A stretch of DNA of 64,000 nucleotides, taken from Sphingobium cupriresistens (GTDB lineage Bacteria > Pseudomonadota > Alphaproteobacteria > Sphingomonadales > Sphingomonadaceae). The stretch lies in the NCBI RefSeq assembly GCF_004152865.1, contig NZ_SEOO01000007.1, positions 80,894 to 144,893 of the forward strand. The letters run 5' to 3'. This document shows, piece after piece, positions 10,156 to 18,899 of the stretch; the first letter of the stretch is position 1; the number at the start of each line of letters is the position of its first letter. A program made the position numbers and the translations under genes. The notes below the pieces were generated by a model, which was given only the letters and a program-made list of their open reading frames with translations, did not search any database and had not been told where the DNA came from.

Positions 10156-10392
10156 CTACAGGGCGTCGCCGCGCTCATCGTCCAGTTTTAGCCAGGCATG
10201 GCGCAGCGCCAGGCTGCCGACGATGCCCACCACTTTCAGCGTCGCGGAATGGATGGTCGGCGTGGTGTCGACCAGCGCGAAGCCGAGGCAGATCAACCCC
10301 AGCAGCATGGCGGCATAGATGGGCAGCGCTTCGATATCGTTCCAGGCCATTGGCGGATCGGCCTTCGGGTAGCGCGGGCTCAGCATCGACAT
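10156..10392 (-). CDS. Small two-helix membrane protein, unknown function
   Basis: A 78-residue protein starting MSMLSPRYPKADPPMAWNDIEALP and containing two hydrophobic stretches (IYAAMLLGLICLGFALV and LKVVGIVGSLAL). The reading frame is open upstream to 10509, but GGAG at 10400-10403 with nine bases to the ATG at 10392 supports the shorter form. It is followed nine bases later by the bestrophin-like gene. No family is recognised. It may assist or regulate the channel; that is only inferred from spacing. Confidence 0.65.
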   Translation of the reverse strand: MSMLSPRYPKADPPMAWNDIEALPIYAAMLLGLICLGFALVDTTPTIHSATLKVVGIVGSLALRHAWLKLDDERGDAL

Positions 10393-10615
10393 GGGCGGAT
10401 ACTCCGTGATGAATTGCGGGAAACGCCTGTAAAATGATGCGCTGCAAAAGCTGCGGTCAACCGTCTGCGTCAGGCGCAAGCCAATGTTGCACGGCCTGAA
10501 ATCCAGCAAGAAAGCCTTACAAAAATGCGGGTTTCCAGAGACGGAGCAATGAAAGCATACGGTTCTGCAATAGGCGATCTATTGCGTTGCAGCATCGCTT
10601 CCCTAGCTTGATGCG

Positions 10616-11530
10616 ATGCCCGATCGTTTTGCCGAAATCGAATCCTTCGTGAAGATCGCCGAATCCGGCACGCTGTCCGAAGCGGCGCGTCGCCTGGGCC
10701 TCTCGCTCGCGGCGACCAGTCGCCGCCTGTCGCAACTGGAGGCGCGGCTGGGGGTGATGCTGATCCGCCGCAACAGCCGCCACCTGTCGCTGACGGAGGA
10801 AGGCTCGCTGCTCTACGACCGGGCGGGGCGGGCGCTAAATGCGATCGACGATGTGGAAACCGACGTCATGCGCCGCGCGACGGAGGCGACCGGGCTGCTG
10901 CGGGTGGTGACGACGATCGGCGCGGCGCGGATGCGTCTCGCACCGCTGTTCCGCCATTATGCGGCCTTGCACCCCGATGTCGCGATCCATCTGGAAACCG
11001 CCGCGCAGGCGACCAACATCGTGGAAACCGGCCATGACATCGCCATCTGTTTCGATCCGCCGCCCGATTCCGCCCTTACCATGAAGCGGCTGACCGACAA
11101 TCCGCGGCTGCTGTGCGCCGCGCCCGCCTATCTCAAACGGCGCGGGCACCCTGGCGCCATCGGCGACCTGTCGGTCCATGACAATATCGTGGTGGGCGAG
11201 GCGCAGCAGGAGCTATGGCGCTCCGTCGTCGGCAGCGGCCATGGGCCACGGGTGACCCTCAGCACCAATGATGGCGACATGGCGCGCGCCTGGGCGCTGG
11301 ACGGCGCAGGCATCGTCATCAAGTCGCTCTGGGAAGTGGCGGATGATCTGGATGCGGGCCGGTTGCAGCAATTGCTGCCGGATGTCGCGCTGCCCGCCGC
11401 CTCGATCGTCGCGCTCTATGTGCCGGGCCAGGGCGAGATGGCCAAGGTCCGCTCCTGCCTCGACTTTCTGTCCCGCCACCTCAAGAAAGGCTGGCCCGTT
11501 TCGGCCGCCGACAGGGCTACACCCGCCTGA
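10616..11530 (+). CDS. LysR-family transcriptional regulator
   Basis: A 304-residue regulator with the N-terminal LysR winged helix (FVKIAESGTLSEAARRLGLSLAATSRRLSQLEARLGVMLIRRNSRHLSLTEEG) and a C-terminal substrate-binding domain from about residue 90. It is of the subgroup with two-step substrate domains ending in VPGQGEMAKVRSCLDFL. It is divergent from the small membrane protein/bestrophin pair with 223 bases between starts, so those genes are plausible targets. Its 3' end overlaps the convergent XRE gene by 14 bases. Confidence 0.92.
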   Translation: MPDRFAEIESFVKIAESGTLSEAARRLGLSLAATSRRLSQLEARLGVMLIRRNSRHLSLTEEGSLLYDRAGRALNAIDDVETDVMRRATEATGLLRVVTTIGAARMRLAPLFRHYAALHPDVAIHLETAAQATNIVETGHDIAICFDPPPDSALTMKRLTDNPRLLCAAPAYLKRRGHPGAIGDLSVHDNIVVGEAQQELWRSVVGSGHGPRVTLSTNDGDMARAWALDGAGIVIKSLWEVADDLDAGRLQQLLPDVALPAASIVALYVPGQGEMAKVRSCLDFLSRHLKKGWPVSAADRATPA

Positions 11531-12926
11531 ACGGGAAGGGCGCCACGGTGCGCTCATAGCTGTGCAGGTCGAGCGCGCGCGTGACCGGCGGCAGCGCGCG
11601 GTCGGGGCAGGCGCGGCGTTCGCACAAAGGACAGGTCGGGCCGATCCCGGTCGCTTCGCCCCGGTCCACGTCGATTCCGTCGGCATGGGCGATCCGGCCC
11701 GCATGTTTGGCCTCGCACCCCAGCGCGATGACCGACCGGCCGCGCGCCGCCCCCGGCGACAGTCCGATCGCCAGCGTCAGGAAGCGCTTGCCGTCCAGCG
11801 TCTCGATCAACTGCGGTGCGACCCGATCCGCCTCCTGTACGCCATGCGCGTCCCAGCGCGGGCAAGTGCCGCCGTAGCGGGCGAAGGGCCAGGCCTCGCC
11901 ATCGAACCGCTTGGACACGATCCCGGCCCGGTCGACCTTCGCCATGAAGAAGGGGATGCCCCGCGCGCCGGTGCGATTGAGGCTGGTCAGGCGATGCGCC
12001 AGTTGCTCGGTCGACACCCCGAACCTGTCGCGCAACAGGGGCAGGTCGTGCCGGCTCTGCTCGGCCGCCTGCCGGAAACGGTCATAGGGCATGATGAGCG
12101 CCGCGGCGGCATAGTTGGTGAGCGCCATGCTGGCCAGGCGGCGGCTGTCCTCATCCGGCGGCACGGCGCGGGCGATCTGGGCGGCGATCGCGTCCGCCAG
12201 TTCCTGCGCGCACAGATGATAGGCGATGGCGAACAGGCGGCCTGACATGGGCAGTCGCTCGTTCAGCATCACCCGCCGCCGGTGCATGTCATAATGGCGC
12301 AATGTCCCGTCCAACACATCGCCACGCACTACCAGGCACGCCATGCCGTGCCGATCCTTTAACCGCGCACGCAATTCCGCCTGCAGTAAATTGGGATCGT
12401 CAGGCAGGGCTACGGCGATCGCCTCCGCTCCCGCATCGATCTCGGCGAAATGATTGCCCGCCCGCGCGATCATCTCGCGCAGCCAGTCGACCGGCGCGAC
12501 CAGCGGTGTGGACGCTCTGTCGCCGCGGGCCAGCGCCTCGCCCGGCATCCGCCGCAGGTCACTCAGCGCGCGATAGAAGCGGGCGATCGCCTCGCTGACG
12601 CCGGGATAATTTTCCGCGACCTCCAGCACCTCGTCACGGGCGATGCCAATGTCGCGCACCAGCGCGTCGGACAGGATTTCATTCAGTTCGCCGGGGCCGC
12701 CCTCCTGCGCCTGGGTCGTGAAATCGCGAATATCGATGTCATAGGTATTGGCCAGACGCAGCAGCATCTGCGCGGTCAGCGGGCGCTGGTTGCGTTCCAG
12801 ATGGTTGAGGTAACTGGGGGATACGCCCAGTTCCTCCGCCATTTGCGTCTGGTTCAGCCCCAATTCGCGGCGGAGCACGCGCAGCTTGGGGCCAAGATAG
12901 AGTTTGCGGTCGGTCATCTCTGCCAT
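11517..12926 (-). CDS. XRE-family regulator with ImmA/IrrE-like and DUF2083 domains (ScfR/short-chain acyl regulator type)
   Basis: A 469-residue protein. The N-terminal Cro/CI helix-turn-helix spans about residues 12-66 (LRVLRRELGLNQTQMAEELGVSPSYLNHLERNQRP). A middle region resembles the IrrE/ImmA peptidase-like fold, but the metal-binding HExxH is not conserved (it reads AYHLCAQELADA). The C-terminal DUF2083 region carries Cys residues in GTCPRWDAHG and CPLCERRACPD that could bind metal. Relatives regulate propionyl-CoA, methylmalonyl-CoA or glyoxylate-cycle genes by sensing acyl-CoA. The start codon at 12926 abuts a 35-bp operator-like palindrome, which points to autoregulation. A second in-frame ATG at 12917 is also possible. 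Confidence 0.85.
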   Translation of the reverse strand: MAEMTDRKLYLGPKLRVLRRELGLNQTQMAEELGVSPSYLNHLERNQRPLTAQMLLRLANTYDIDIRDFTTQAQEGGPGELNEILSDALVRDIGIARDEVLEVAENYPGVSEAIARFYRALSDLRRMPGEALARGDRASTPLVAPVDWLREMIARAGNHFAEIDAGAEAIAVALPDDPNLLQAELRARLKDRHGMACLVVRGDVLDGTLRHYDMHRRRVMLNERLPMSGRLFAIAYHLCAQELADAIAAQIARAVPPDEDSRRLASMALTNYAAAALIMPYDRFRQAAEQSRHDLPLLRDRFGVSTEQLAHRLTSLNRTGARGIPFFMAKVDRAGIVSKRFDGEAWPFARYGGTCPRWDAHGVQEADRVAPQLIETLDGKRFLTLAIGLSPGAARGRSVIALGCEAKHAGRIAHADGIDVDRGEATGIGPTCPLCERRACPDRALPPVTRALDLHSYERTVAPFPFRRV

Positions 12927-12961
12927 TTGGTCATGATGTCATAAAATGACAATATGACCAA
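12927..12961. promoter_or_regulatory. 35-bp near-perfect palindrome, candidate operator of the XRE regulator
   Basis: Two 16-base arms (TTGGTCATGATGTCAT and ATGACAATATGACCAA) around AAA, with only two mismatches. It begins one base from the start codon of the XRE gene and lies in the 138-bp region shared with the divergent small gene at 13065. Confidence 0.7.
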
Positions 12962-13064
12962 ATCAGTTTATGACTTGCGGCCACTCATCGGCCTTATAAA
13001 ATGCGATTCAACTGTCTAACTCGGTGTTCATCAGCCCAACGGGCGCAGCGCGAAGGACCAGGAT

Positions 13065-13241
13065 ATGACCACCGACACGATCGAACAGACCCGCGAGCCG
13101 ACCCGTTCGCGCGCCGTTTTCAGCCAGGAGGATTTCGGCCTCATCCGCACCGCCATCGCCCATTATCTGCGCGAGGTTCAGGATCAGCCGGAATCGGTCA
13201 AATATGCCAATCTATACCATCGCCTCGGCCGGGTCGCGTAA
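13065..13241 (+). CDS. 58-residue conserved-looking small protein, unknown function
   Basis: The frame starts MTTDTIEQTREPTRSR, continues FSQEDFGLIRTAIAHY and ends YANLYHRLGRVA with TAA at 13239. The weak ribosome site is AGGACCAGGAT before the ATG. It has a short disordered Thr/Arg-rich start and a predicted amphipathic helical remainder. The support is the good codon pattern, the divergent arrangement with the XRE gene across its operator, and a strong terminator 22 bases after the stop. Function is unknown; co-control with the XRE gene is inferred. Confidence 0.7.
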   Translation: MTTDTIEQTREPTRSRAVFSQEDFGLIRTAIAHYLREVQDQPESVKYANLYHRLGRVA

Positions 13242-13263
13242 CCAGCCGCACCGGCGAAACGAC

Positions 13264-13294
13264 AAAGGGCGCGGGATCATTCCCGCGCCCTTTT
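13264..13294 (+). terminator. Factor-independent terminator after the 58-codon gene
   Basis: A perfect 13-bp stem (AAAGGGCGCGGGA / TCCCGCGCCCTTT) with loop TCAT running into TTTT. The leading A run also allows it to end the convergent pit transcript on the minus strand. Confidence 0.85.
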
Positions 13295-13317
13295 GCCTGT
13301 CTACTGAACACGCCTCG

Positions 13318-14316
13318 TCAAAAAAACCGGGTGAGCCAGTAGAATAGCGCCCCGATCGCCGCGCTGGCGGGCAGGGTGACGACCCAAGCGACGATGATGC
13401 TCGACGCCACGTTCCACCGCACCGCCGACAACCGCCGCGACGCGCCCACGCCAACGATCGCGCCGGTGATGGTGTGGGTGGTCGACACCGGGATGCCCAG
13501 ATGGGTTGCCATGAACAAAGTGATCGCGCCGCCGGTTTCCGCGCAGAAACCCTGGGCCGGGGTCAGGCGCGTGATCTTCGATCCCATGGTGTGGACGATC
13601 TTCCACCCGCCCAACAAAGTGCCCAGGCCCATCGCCGCCTGGCAGCTCAGCACCACCCACAGCGGGACATGGAAACCGCCGGTCAGCATCCCCTGCGAAT
13701 AGAGCAGGACGGCGATGATCCCCATCGTCTTCTGCGCGTCATTGCCGCCATGTCCCAGCGAATAGAGCGAGGCGGAGACGAGTTGCAGCTTGCGGAACAC
13801 GCTATCCGCGCCCTGCGGCGTGAACCTGCGGAAGATCCAGCTTATGAGCAGGACCAGCATCAGCGCCAGGAACAGCCCGACTGCGGGCGAGATCACGATC
13901 GCCGCGCTGGTCTTGAACACCCCGCTCCACACCACCGCGCCCAGCCCCGCCTTGGCGGTGCCCGCGCCCAGCAGCCCGCCGATCAGCGCATGGCTGGACG
14001 AGGACGGGATGCCCAGCCCCCAGGTGATGAGGTTCCAGGCGATCGCCCCCATCAACGCGCCGAAAATGACCTGCGGGTCGATGATGCTGGCGGCCACGAT
14101 CCCCTTGCCCACCGTTTCGGCCACATGCAGCCCGAAGAAGAGGAAGGCGATGAAGTTGAAGAAGGCGGCCCAGGCGACCGCATATTGCGGCTTCAATACG
14201 CGGGTCGATACGATGGTCGCGATCGAGTTAGCGGCGTCGTGCAGGCCGTTCAGGAAATCGAACAGCAGGGCGACACCGATCAGCGCGATCAGCAGGGGGA
14301 GGGCGATGGGGTCCAT
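13318..14316 (-). CDS. pit: Inorganic phosphate transporter, PiT family
   Basis: A 332-residue inner-membrane, cation-coupled phosphate permease. It has the two PiT signatures, GLHDAANSIATIVSTRVL near the N-terminus and LGHGGNDAQKTMGIIAVLL in the middle, and about ten hydrophobic helices. The final motif GIPVSTTHTITGAIVGVGA is typical of the family. It is the second gene of a minus-strand pair: the Nudix-DUF47 gene stops 15 bases before its start. DUF47/PhoU-like proteins commonly partner Pit, so this is a low-affinity phosphate uptake unit. Confidence 0.94.
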   Translation of the reverse strand: MDPIALPLLIALIGVALLFDFLNGLHDAANSIATIVSTRVLKPQYAVAWAAFFNFIAFLFFGLHVAETVGKGIVAASIIDPQVIFGALMGAIAWNLITWGLGIPSSSSHALIGGLLGAGTAKAGLGAVVWSGVFKTSAAIVISPAVGLFLALMLVLLISWIFRRFTPQGADSVFRKLQLVSASLYSLGHGGNDAQKTMGIIAVLLYSQGMLTGGFHVPLWVVLSCQAAMGLGTLLGGWKIVHTMGSKITRLTPAQGFCAETGGAITLFMATHLGIPVSTTHTITGAIVGVGASRRLSAVRWNVASSIIVAWVVTLPASAAIGALFYWLTRFF

Positions 14317-14331
14317 GAAACTGTTGCGTGA

Positions 14332-15447
14332 TCAGGCGTGGTCTATGACCAGGCCGGAAATCTCGTTGGCGACATCCTCGAACCGGTCGGTCACTTTTTC
14401 CAGATGGCTGTAAATCTCGTTGCCGACGATGAAGTCCATAGTGTTGCCCGCCTGGGCTTGTTGAAACAGCGCCTTCAGCCCGGCTTCGTGCAATATGTCG
14501 GCATGACCCTCCAGCTTCACCAGCCGCTCGGTCAAATCGTGCAACCGCGTGGAATTCAGGTTGAGCGAGCGCAGCAGCGGCATCGCCTCCGCGGTGATGC
14601 GCGCGCATTCCACGATCAGCGCGCTCATATCCTGCATCTGCGGCGCGAAGGTCTTGACCTCATACAGCGCGATCGCCTTTGCGGTCTGGTTCATCTGGTC
14701 GATCGCGTCGTCCATCACGCCGATCAGGCCGGTGATGGCGCTGCGGTCGAACGGGGTGACGAAGATGCGGCGGACATCCTGCAGCACGTCGCGGATGATG
14801 TCGTCCGCCTCATGCTCGCGGTCGGAAATTTCCTTGATATGCGCCGCCATGTCGGGGCCGCCCTTCAACAGCTTGGCCAGCGCGTCGGCGCCAAACACCA
14901 GGGTGGCGGCATGATCCTCGAATTGTTCGAAGAACCGCCCCTGCTTGGGCATCAGCGCGTGAAACCAGCGGAGCATTCCAGTCCTTTCATTCTGTCTGTC
15001 GCGGATCGCCAGCAGCAGCCGCAGGAACCAGCCCGGATCGGCGGGCGGTTCGCGGAAGGCCGCGATGATCGATTGCAGGTCGGGTTCGTCGACCGCTTTT
15101 GCGGCTTCGGCGACGGGGAACCAGCGCAGCTCCCTTTGGCCCTGTTCGGGCCATTGCGTCAGGTGGCCGGTGACCGCAAGCGGAAAAACCTCGACCGTGG
15201 CCTCGCGCGACCCGCCCTTGCGCTTGCGCTTGTCATAGCTGTAGCGGCCCAGCGGCGCGGGGCAGGCGATGCCGTGGATGCCGGCTTCTTCATAGGCTTC
15301 CAGTTCGGCGGCGCGGTGCCCGGCCAGCCCCTTGATGCGATTGCCCTTGGGGATCACCCAGCGTCGCGTCTCGCGCGATGTGATCAGCAGGATTTGCATC
15401 GATCCGTCGGCGGCGGTGCTATAGGGCAAGGCGGCGATCTGGCGCAT
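14332..15447 (-). CDS. Nudix hydrolase - DUF47 (PhoU-like) fusion protein
   Basis: One 371-residue open frame with two parts. Residues 1-131 are a Nudix hydrolase of the diphosphoinositol-polyphosphate/alphaproteobacterial type with a Nudix-box-like GHRAAELEAYEEAGI and the WVIPKGNR strand. Residues 158-371 are a full DUF47 domain (MLRWFHALMPKQGRFFEQF to the end), the PhoU-like partner of Pit transporters, with the helical ISDREHEADDI segment. Met158 (ATG at 14974-14976) is preceded by AAAGGA at five bases, so a separate DUF47 protein may also be made. The gene sits 15 bases upstream of pit in the same operon. The Nudix activity may link nucleotide or polyphosphate signalling to phosphate uptake; this is inference. 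Confidence 0.85.
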   Translation of the reverse strand: MRQIAALPYSTAADGSMQILLITSRETRRWVIPKGNRIKGLAGHRAAELEAYEEAGIHGIACPAPLGRYSYDKRKRKGGSREATVEVFPLAVTGHLTQWPEQGQRELRWFPVAEAAKAVDEPDLQSIIAAFREPPADPGWFLRLLLAIRDRQNERTGMLRWFHALMPKQGRFFEQFEDHAATLVFGADALAKLLKGGPDMAAHIKEISDREHEADDIIRDVLQDVRRIFVTPFDRSAITGLIGVMDDAIDQMNQTAKAIALYEVKTFAPQMQDMSALIVECARITAEAMPLLRSLNLNSTRLHDLTERLVKLEGHADILHEAGLKALFQQAQAGNTMDFIVGNEIYSHLEKVTDRFEDVANEISGLVIDHA

Positions 15448-15593
15448 CAGCCGACCCTCCTTGGGGTCATGCCCTGCTCAATACTTTTGCCCACCGCGCG
15501 TTCCATGCGCGCCTTGTAACGATATTGTCACATTTCGCAATCGGCCCCGGCGCGACATGCGCAGGGGCCGATGCAATTGGGCCGATTGGTGGG

Positions 15594-17723
15594 TCAGATA
15601 GACAGGCGCGCGGTCACGCGGATGTCACGGCCGGGCAGCGGCGCATAATCTTTGAGGAAACTCGCCGCGCGGCGCGCTTCGACATCGAAGATATTGTTCG
15701 CCGACAGCATCAGCGTGGTGCGGTCATTGCCCTTCAGCGGCTTCCAAGACACCGACGCATTGACCAGCGTGAAACCGTCCGTGTCGGTTTCGCGAACAGC
15801 GGTGCGGTTCTGGGCGAAACTATGCTCCACCTCGCCGTGCAGGCTCAGCCGGTCGCCCTGCGCTTCCAGCCCGGCCAGCAGGCGCAGCGGGGGAATACGT
15901 GGCGCTGGGCCATTGCCCTTGATCGTGGCGCGGACATAGTCGGCCACGCCGTCCAGATTGATCGCATAGCCGCCGACCTGCGCCAGTTTAACTGTGGTTT
16001 CCGCCTCGAAGCCCAGATAGCGGGCGTCCGCCTGATTATATTGATAGCAGGGGAATTCCAGTGCCGCGCCGCCATTCACCGCCATGCAGGCGCTGTCGTC
16101 GACCAGCGCGTCGTAGATATAGCCGCTGAACCAGTTGTGATAGGCGGACAGGGCTATGGTGTAGCCCTCGCCCTGGCCGCGCAGCGTGCCTTCGACGCCC
16201 CAGCTTTTTTCCTTGCCGAAATTGGGATTGCCCACTTCGAACGCCTGCGTGCCGGCATGATTACCGCGCGCGAACAGCTCTTCGGCCGACGGCGCGCGCT
16301 CGGTACGCGACAGGTTCAGGCCCAGCCGCCAGCCCGGCGCGAGTTCATGGCTCGCGCCGATCGACCCGGACACGGTGTCGAAGCTGCGGTCATAGGAGGG
16401 GTTGAACAAAGTCTCATCCGCGTCCGCGCTGACGTCGGTATGTTCAAAGCGCCCGCCGACCTCGACCCGCGTCGATCCCAGGTCGATCGATTGCAGCGTG
16501 AAAATGCCCAACTGGTCCGTCTGGTTGCGCGGCAGGAATTTCTCTTCGCCCATGACATAGAATTTGCGGGTGAAAAATTGCGCGCCGACTGCGCCGTCCC
16601 ATCCGCCGCGCTTGGCCTGGACCAGTTCCAGCCGCGATTCCATCGACTGATTGTAGAAGGTCGTGCCGACCTCGCCCGTATCCTCGATCTCCTGATGCTG
16701 GTAATCGGCGAAACCCGCGCGGAACCGGATCGATTCCAGCAGGCTGCCATTTACCGGCAATTCCGCGCGCATATCGACACGGTCCTGCTTCATGTGCAGG
16801 CGTACCTGCTCCGCCTCGCCGCCCGCTTCCGTCGCATACCGCACCGGCACGCCATAGAAATTGTCGGTATGCGCGACCGAAAAGCCCAGATTGCCGCCAT
16901 CGGTGATCAGCGCCGCGCCGCCCGCGACCTCCCATGTCTCGGCCGCGCTGTTGGGTAGCTTGCCGCGCAGGGTCGACAGCCCTTCGATCTCCGGATCGCC
17001 GCTCGCCGCGGCCTGCGCGCGCAGCGCCGGGGTCAGGATATAGCTGCCCGTGTCGAGATTGCCGGTCTTTGTATAGCTGCCGTCGAAATGGACGACGAAC
17101 TTGTCGCTTAGAGGGACTTCGATTTCGCCCGATCCGGTGCGCTCGTTCGACGCGCTGCCATAGGTGCCGATCGCGTCGATATGGACCGGCTCGTCGGGCA
17201 CGCGCCGCGGGATGCGGCTGTCGATCACATTGACCACGCCGCCGATCGCCGACGATCCGTAGAGCAGCGCCGCGGGGCCGCGCAGCACTTCGATCCGGTC
17301 GGCGGTCAGCGGGTTGATCGCCACGGCATGGTCGACCGAGGTGTTGGACACGTCGAAACTGCCGATGCCGTCGGTCAGGATGCGCACCCGCTCCCCCTGA
17401 AAGCCGCGCAGCACCGGGCGCGACGCATTGGGGCCGAAGGAGGTGGCCGACACGCCCGGCTGGCGCGCCAGCGTCTCGCCGATGGTGGAGCGCAGTTCGC
17501 GCGTCAGCTTCTGCCCGGTGATGACCGACGTGCCCGACAAAATGTCGCCCTGCTTGCGCGGAATGATCGCGGTGACAACGATATTGGCCTGCGCGTCATG
17601 ATAGGCCCCTTGGTCGCTGGCGTCGCCTGCGTCCGGGGTCGGCGTGGTCTGGGCAAGAGCGGGCATGGCAAGGCACAGCGCGGTAACGGCGCAGCCTGCG
17701 CGCAGCATCGGAAAGCGGGACAT
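15594..17723 (-). CDS. TonB-dependent outer membrane receptor, ZnuD-like
   Basis: A 709-residue receptor with a signal peptide (FPMLRAGCAVTALCLAMPALAQ), a plug domain (GTSVITGQKLTRELRSTIGETLARQPGVSATSFGPN, then VLRGFQGERVRILTDG) and a 22-strand barrel ending in an aromatic-poor RVTARLSI. The segment ELFARGNHAGTQAFEVGNPN followed by KEKSWGVEGTLRG closely resembles the ZnuD zinc receptors of Neisseria and Acinetobacter, so zinc or zinc-chelate uptake is likely. The first in-frame start at 17732 is TTG; the ATG at 17723 gives a normal signal peptide and has AAGGG upstream. Overlapping dyads at 17759-17784 are candidate regulator sites. Confidence 0.85.
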   Translation of the reverse strand: MSRFPMLRAGCAVTALCLAMPALAQTTPTPDAGDASDQGAYHDAQANIVVTAIIPRKQGDILSGTSVITGQKLTRELRSTIGETLARQPGVSATSFGPNASRPVLRGFQGERVRILTDGIGSFDVSNTSVDHAVAINPLTADRIEVLRGPAALLYGSSAIGGVVNVIDSRIPRRVPDEPVHIDAIGTYGSASNERTGSGEIEVPLSDKFVVHFDGSYTKTGNLDTGSYILTPALRAQAAASGDPEIEGLSTLRGKLPNSAAETWEVAGGAALITDGGNLGFSVAHTDNFYGVPVRYATEAGGEAEQVRLHMKQDRVDMRAELPVNGSLLESIRFRAGFADYQHQEIEDTGEVGTTFYNQSMESRLELVQAKRGGWDGAVGAQFFTRKFYVMGEEKFLPRNQTDQLGIFTLQSIDLGSTRVEVGGRFEHTDVSADADETLFNPSYDRSFDTVSGSIGASHELAPGWRLGLNLSRTERAPSAEELFARGNHAGTQAFEVGNPNFGKEKSWGVEGTLRGQGEGYTIALSAYHNWFSGYIYDALVDDSACMAVNGGAALEFPCYQYNQADARYLGFEAETTVKLAQVGGYAINLDGVADYVRATIKGNGPAPRIPPLRLLAGLEAQGDRLSLHGEVEHSFAQNRTAVRETDTDGFTLVNASVSWKPLKGNDRTTLMLSANNIFDVEARRAASFLKDYAPLPGRDIRVTARLSI

Positions 17724-17758
17724 GAGGATCAACCCTTTGGTTCTGGTCTATGTGATCC

Positions 17759-17784
17759 TGTATCTAGGATGATACATCATATCA
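17759..17784. promoter_or_regulatory. Overlapping AT-rich dyads upstream of the ZnuD-like receptor gene
   Basis: TGTATC-N6-GATACA (17759-17776) overlaps TGATA-N5-TATCA (17770-17784), 36-61 bases upstream of the receptor start. The AT-rich dyads are of the size of a Fur/Zur-family site, but neither matches a consensus I can state with certainty. Confidence 0.4.
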
Positions 17785-17832
17785 AGATCGTCTCGCCGCA
17801 TTTTTGCTGCGACGCGACATTATTACGCTTGA

Positions 17833-18789
17833 TTAGAGGAAGAGAAATTCCGCCAACGCCTCGACCGCGGGCTTTTCCGCCGCGCGCGGCGCTATAGCCT
17901 GGCGAATCTCGACCGCGGGCAGGGGAATGTCCAGCGCCAGCCGCTTGATCCCGCTCATCCGGCCCAGGTCGCGGGCCAATGTCCCGAACGCTGCGAAACA
18001 GCCCGCGCCATCGCGCAATGCGGCGATGATCTCGAACATATTGTCGCTTTCCAGCAGCGGCATCACGTTGCGCACCCGGCCCTTGGCCAACGCCGCATCG
18101 ATGATGTCGCGCATCCCGCTGCGCGTTTCCAGCGACAGCATCGGCGTCATGGACAGGTCGGCGCGGCTCACGCTGTCGGCCCGTGCCAGGGGATGGCCGC
18201 TATCGGCATAGAGGTTGAGCGGCTCCGACCAGCCATAGCGGGACTTGAGGTCGGCCGGCTCCTCCAGCGCGTAGAAATAGGCGATGTCCGCCCGCCGATC
18301 GGCCAGCGCCACCGCTGCGTCCTGCGCGGTGTGGACGTGCAGGTCCAGCGTGATCGCGATATCCTCGTTCGCCGCCTCGAACGCGGCCAGCGCATCCTGA
18401 AAATGGCCGAAGACGGGCGGCGGCGCGGCCAAGGTGATGACCTGGCGGGGCGGACCATCCGGCACAGCCGGTGACGGGATAAAGGGCGCGGCCGGTTGGA
18501 GCAGCGATGGCGGGATGGGTGCGGGGGCCGCCGCCGGCTTTTCCACTGGCGCGGGCCGATCTTCGCTCAGCAGCGTCATCGCTTGCGCCGTTTTGCGCCC
18601 CGCCGGCGTCAGCCGCGCTTCGCCATTCAGATCCTCGAACAGGCGATAGCCCAGCCGCATCTCCAGCGACGCCAGGTCGCGCAGCACCTGCTCCACCCCG
18701 ACGCCCAGCGCATCGGCGCAGCGCGCGACGCCGCCCGCCGCCACCATCTGCGCGAATATGTCCAATTGGCGCAGGGAAGGGCTGTCCAT
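17833..18789 (-). CDS. LysR-like transcriptional regulator with Pro/Ala-rich linker
   Basis: A 318-residue protein with an N-terminal LysR winged helix (LRQLDIFAQMVAAGGVARCADALGVGVEQVLRDLASLEMRLGYRLFEDL), then an unusually long Pro/Ala-rich linker at about residues 75-115, then a LysR substrate-binding domain with SMTPMLSLETRSGMRDIIDAAL and the NMFEIIAALRDGAG segment. The frame is open to a GTG at 18870, but the ATG at 18789 gives a normal LysR N-terminus. Such linkers are rare in LysR proteins. It lies about 110 bases upstream of the ZnuD-like gene on the same strand. Effector unknown. Confidence 0.82.
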   Translation of the reverse strand: MDSPSLRQLDIFAQMVAAGGVARCADALGVGVEQVLRDLASLEMRLGYRLFEDLNGEARLTPAGRKTAQAMTLLSEDRPAPVEKPAAAPAPIPPSLLQPAAPFIPSPAVPDGPPRQVITLAAPPPVFGHFQDALAAFEAANEDIAITLDLHVHTAQDAAVALADRRADIAYFYALEEPADLKSRYGWSEPLNLYADSGHPLARADSVSRADLSMTPMLSLETRSGMRDIIDAALAKGRVRNVMPLLESDNMFEIIAALRDGAGCFAAFGTLARDLGRMSGIKRLALDIPLPAVEIRQAIAPRAAEKPAVEALAEFLFL

Positions 18790-18899
18790 CGCCTGGTGAT
18801 AGAGGAAATATCGCAGGGGGTTAAGGGCGATCTTCGCAACGTCATGCAATGGACTGTTGACGAGCGCCACCTGATGATGGCAGGGCGACCGCCTGCCGG

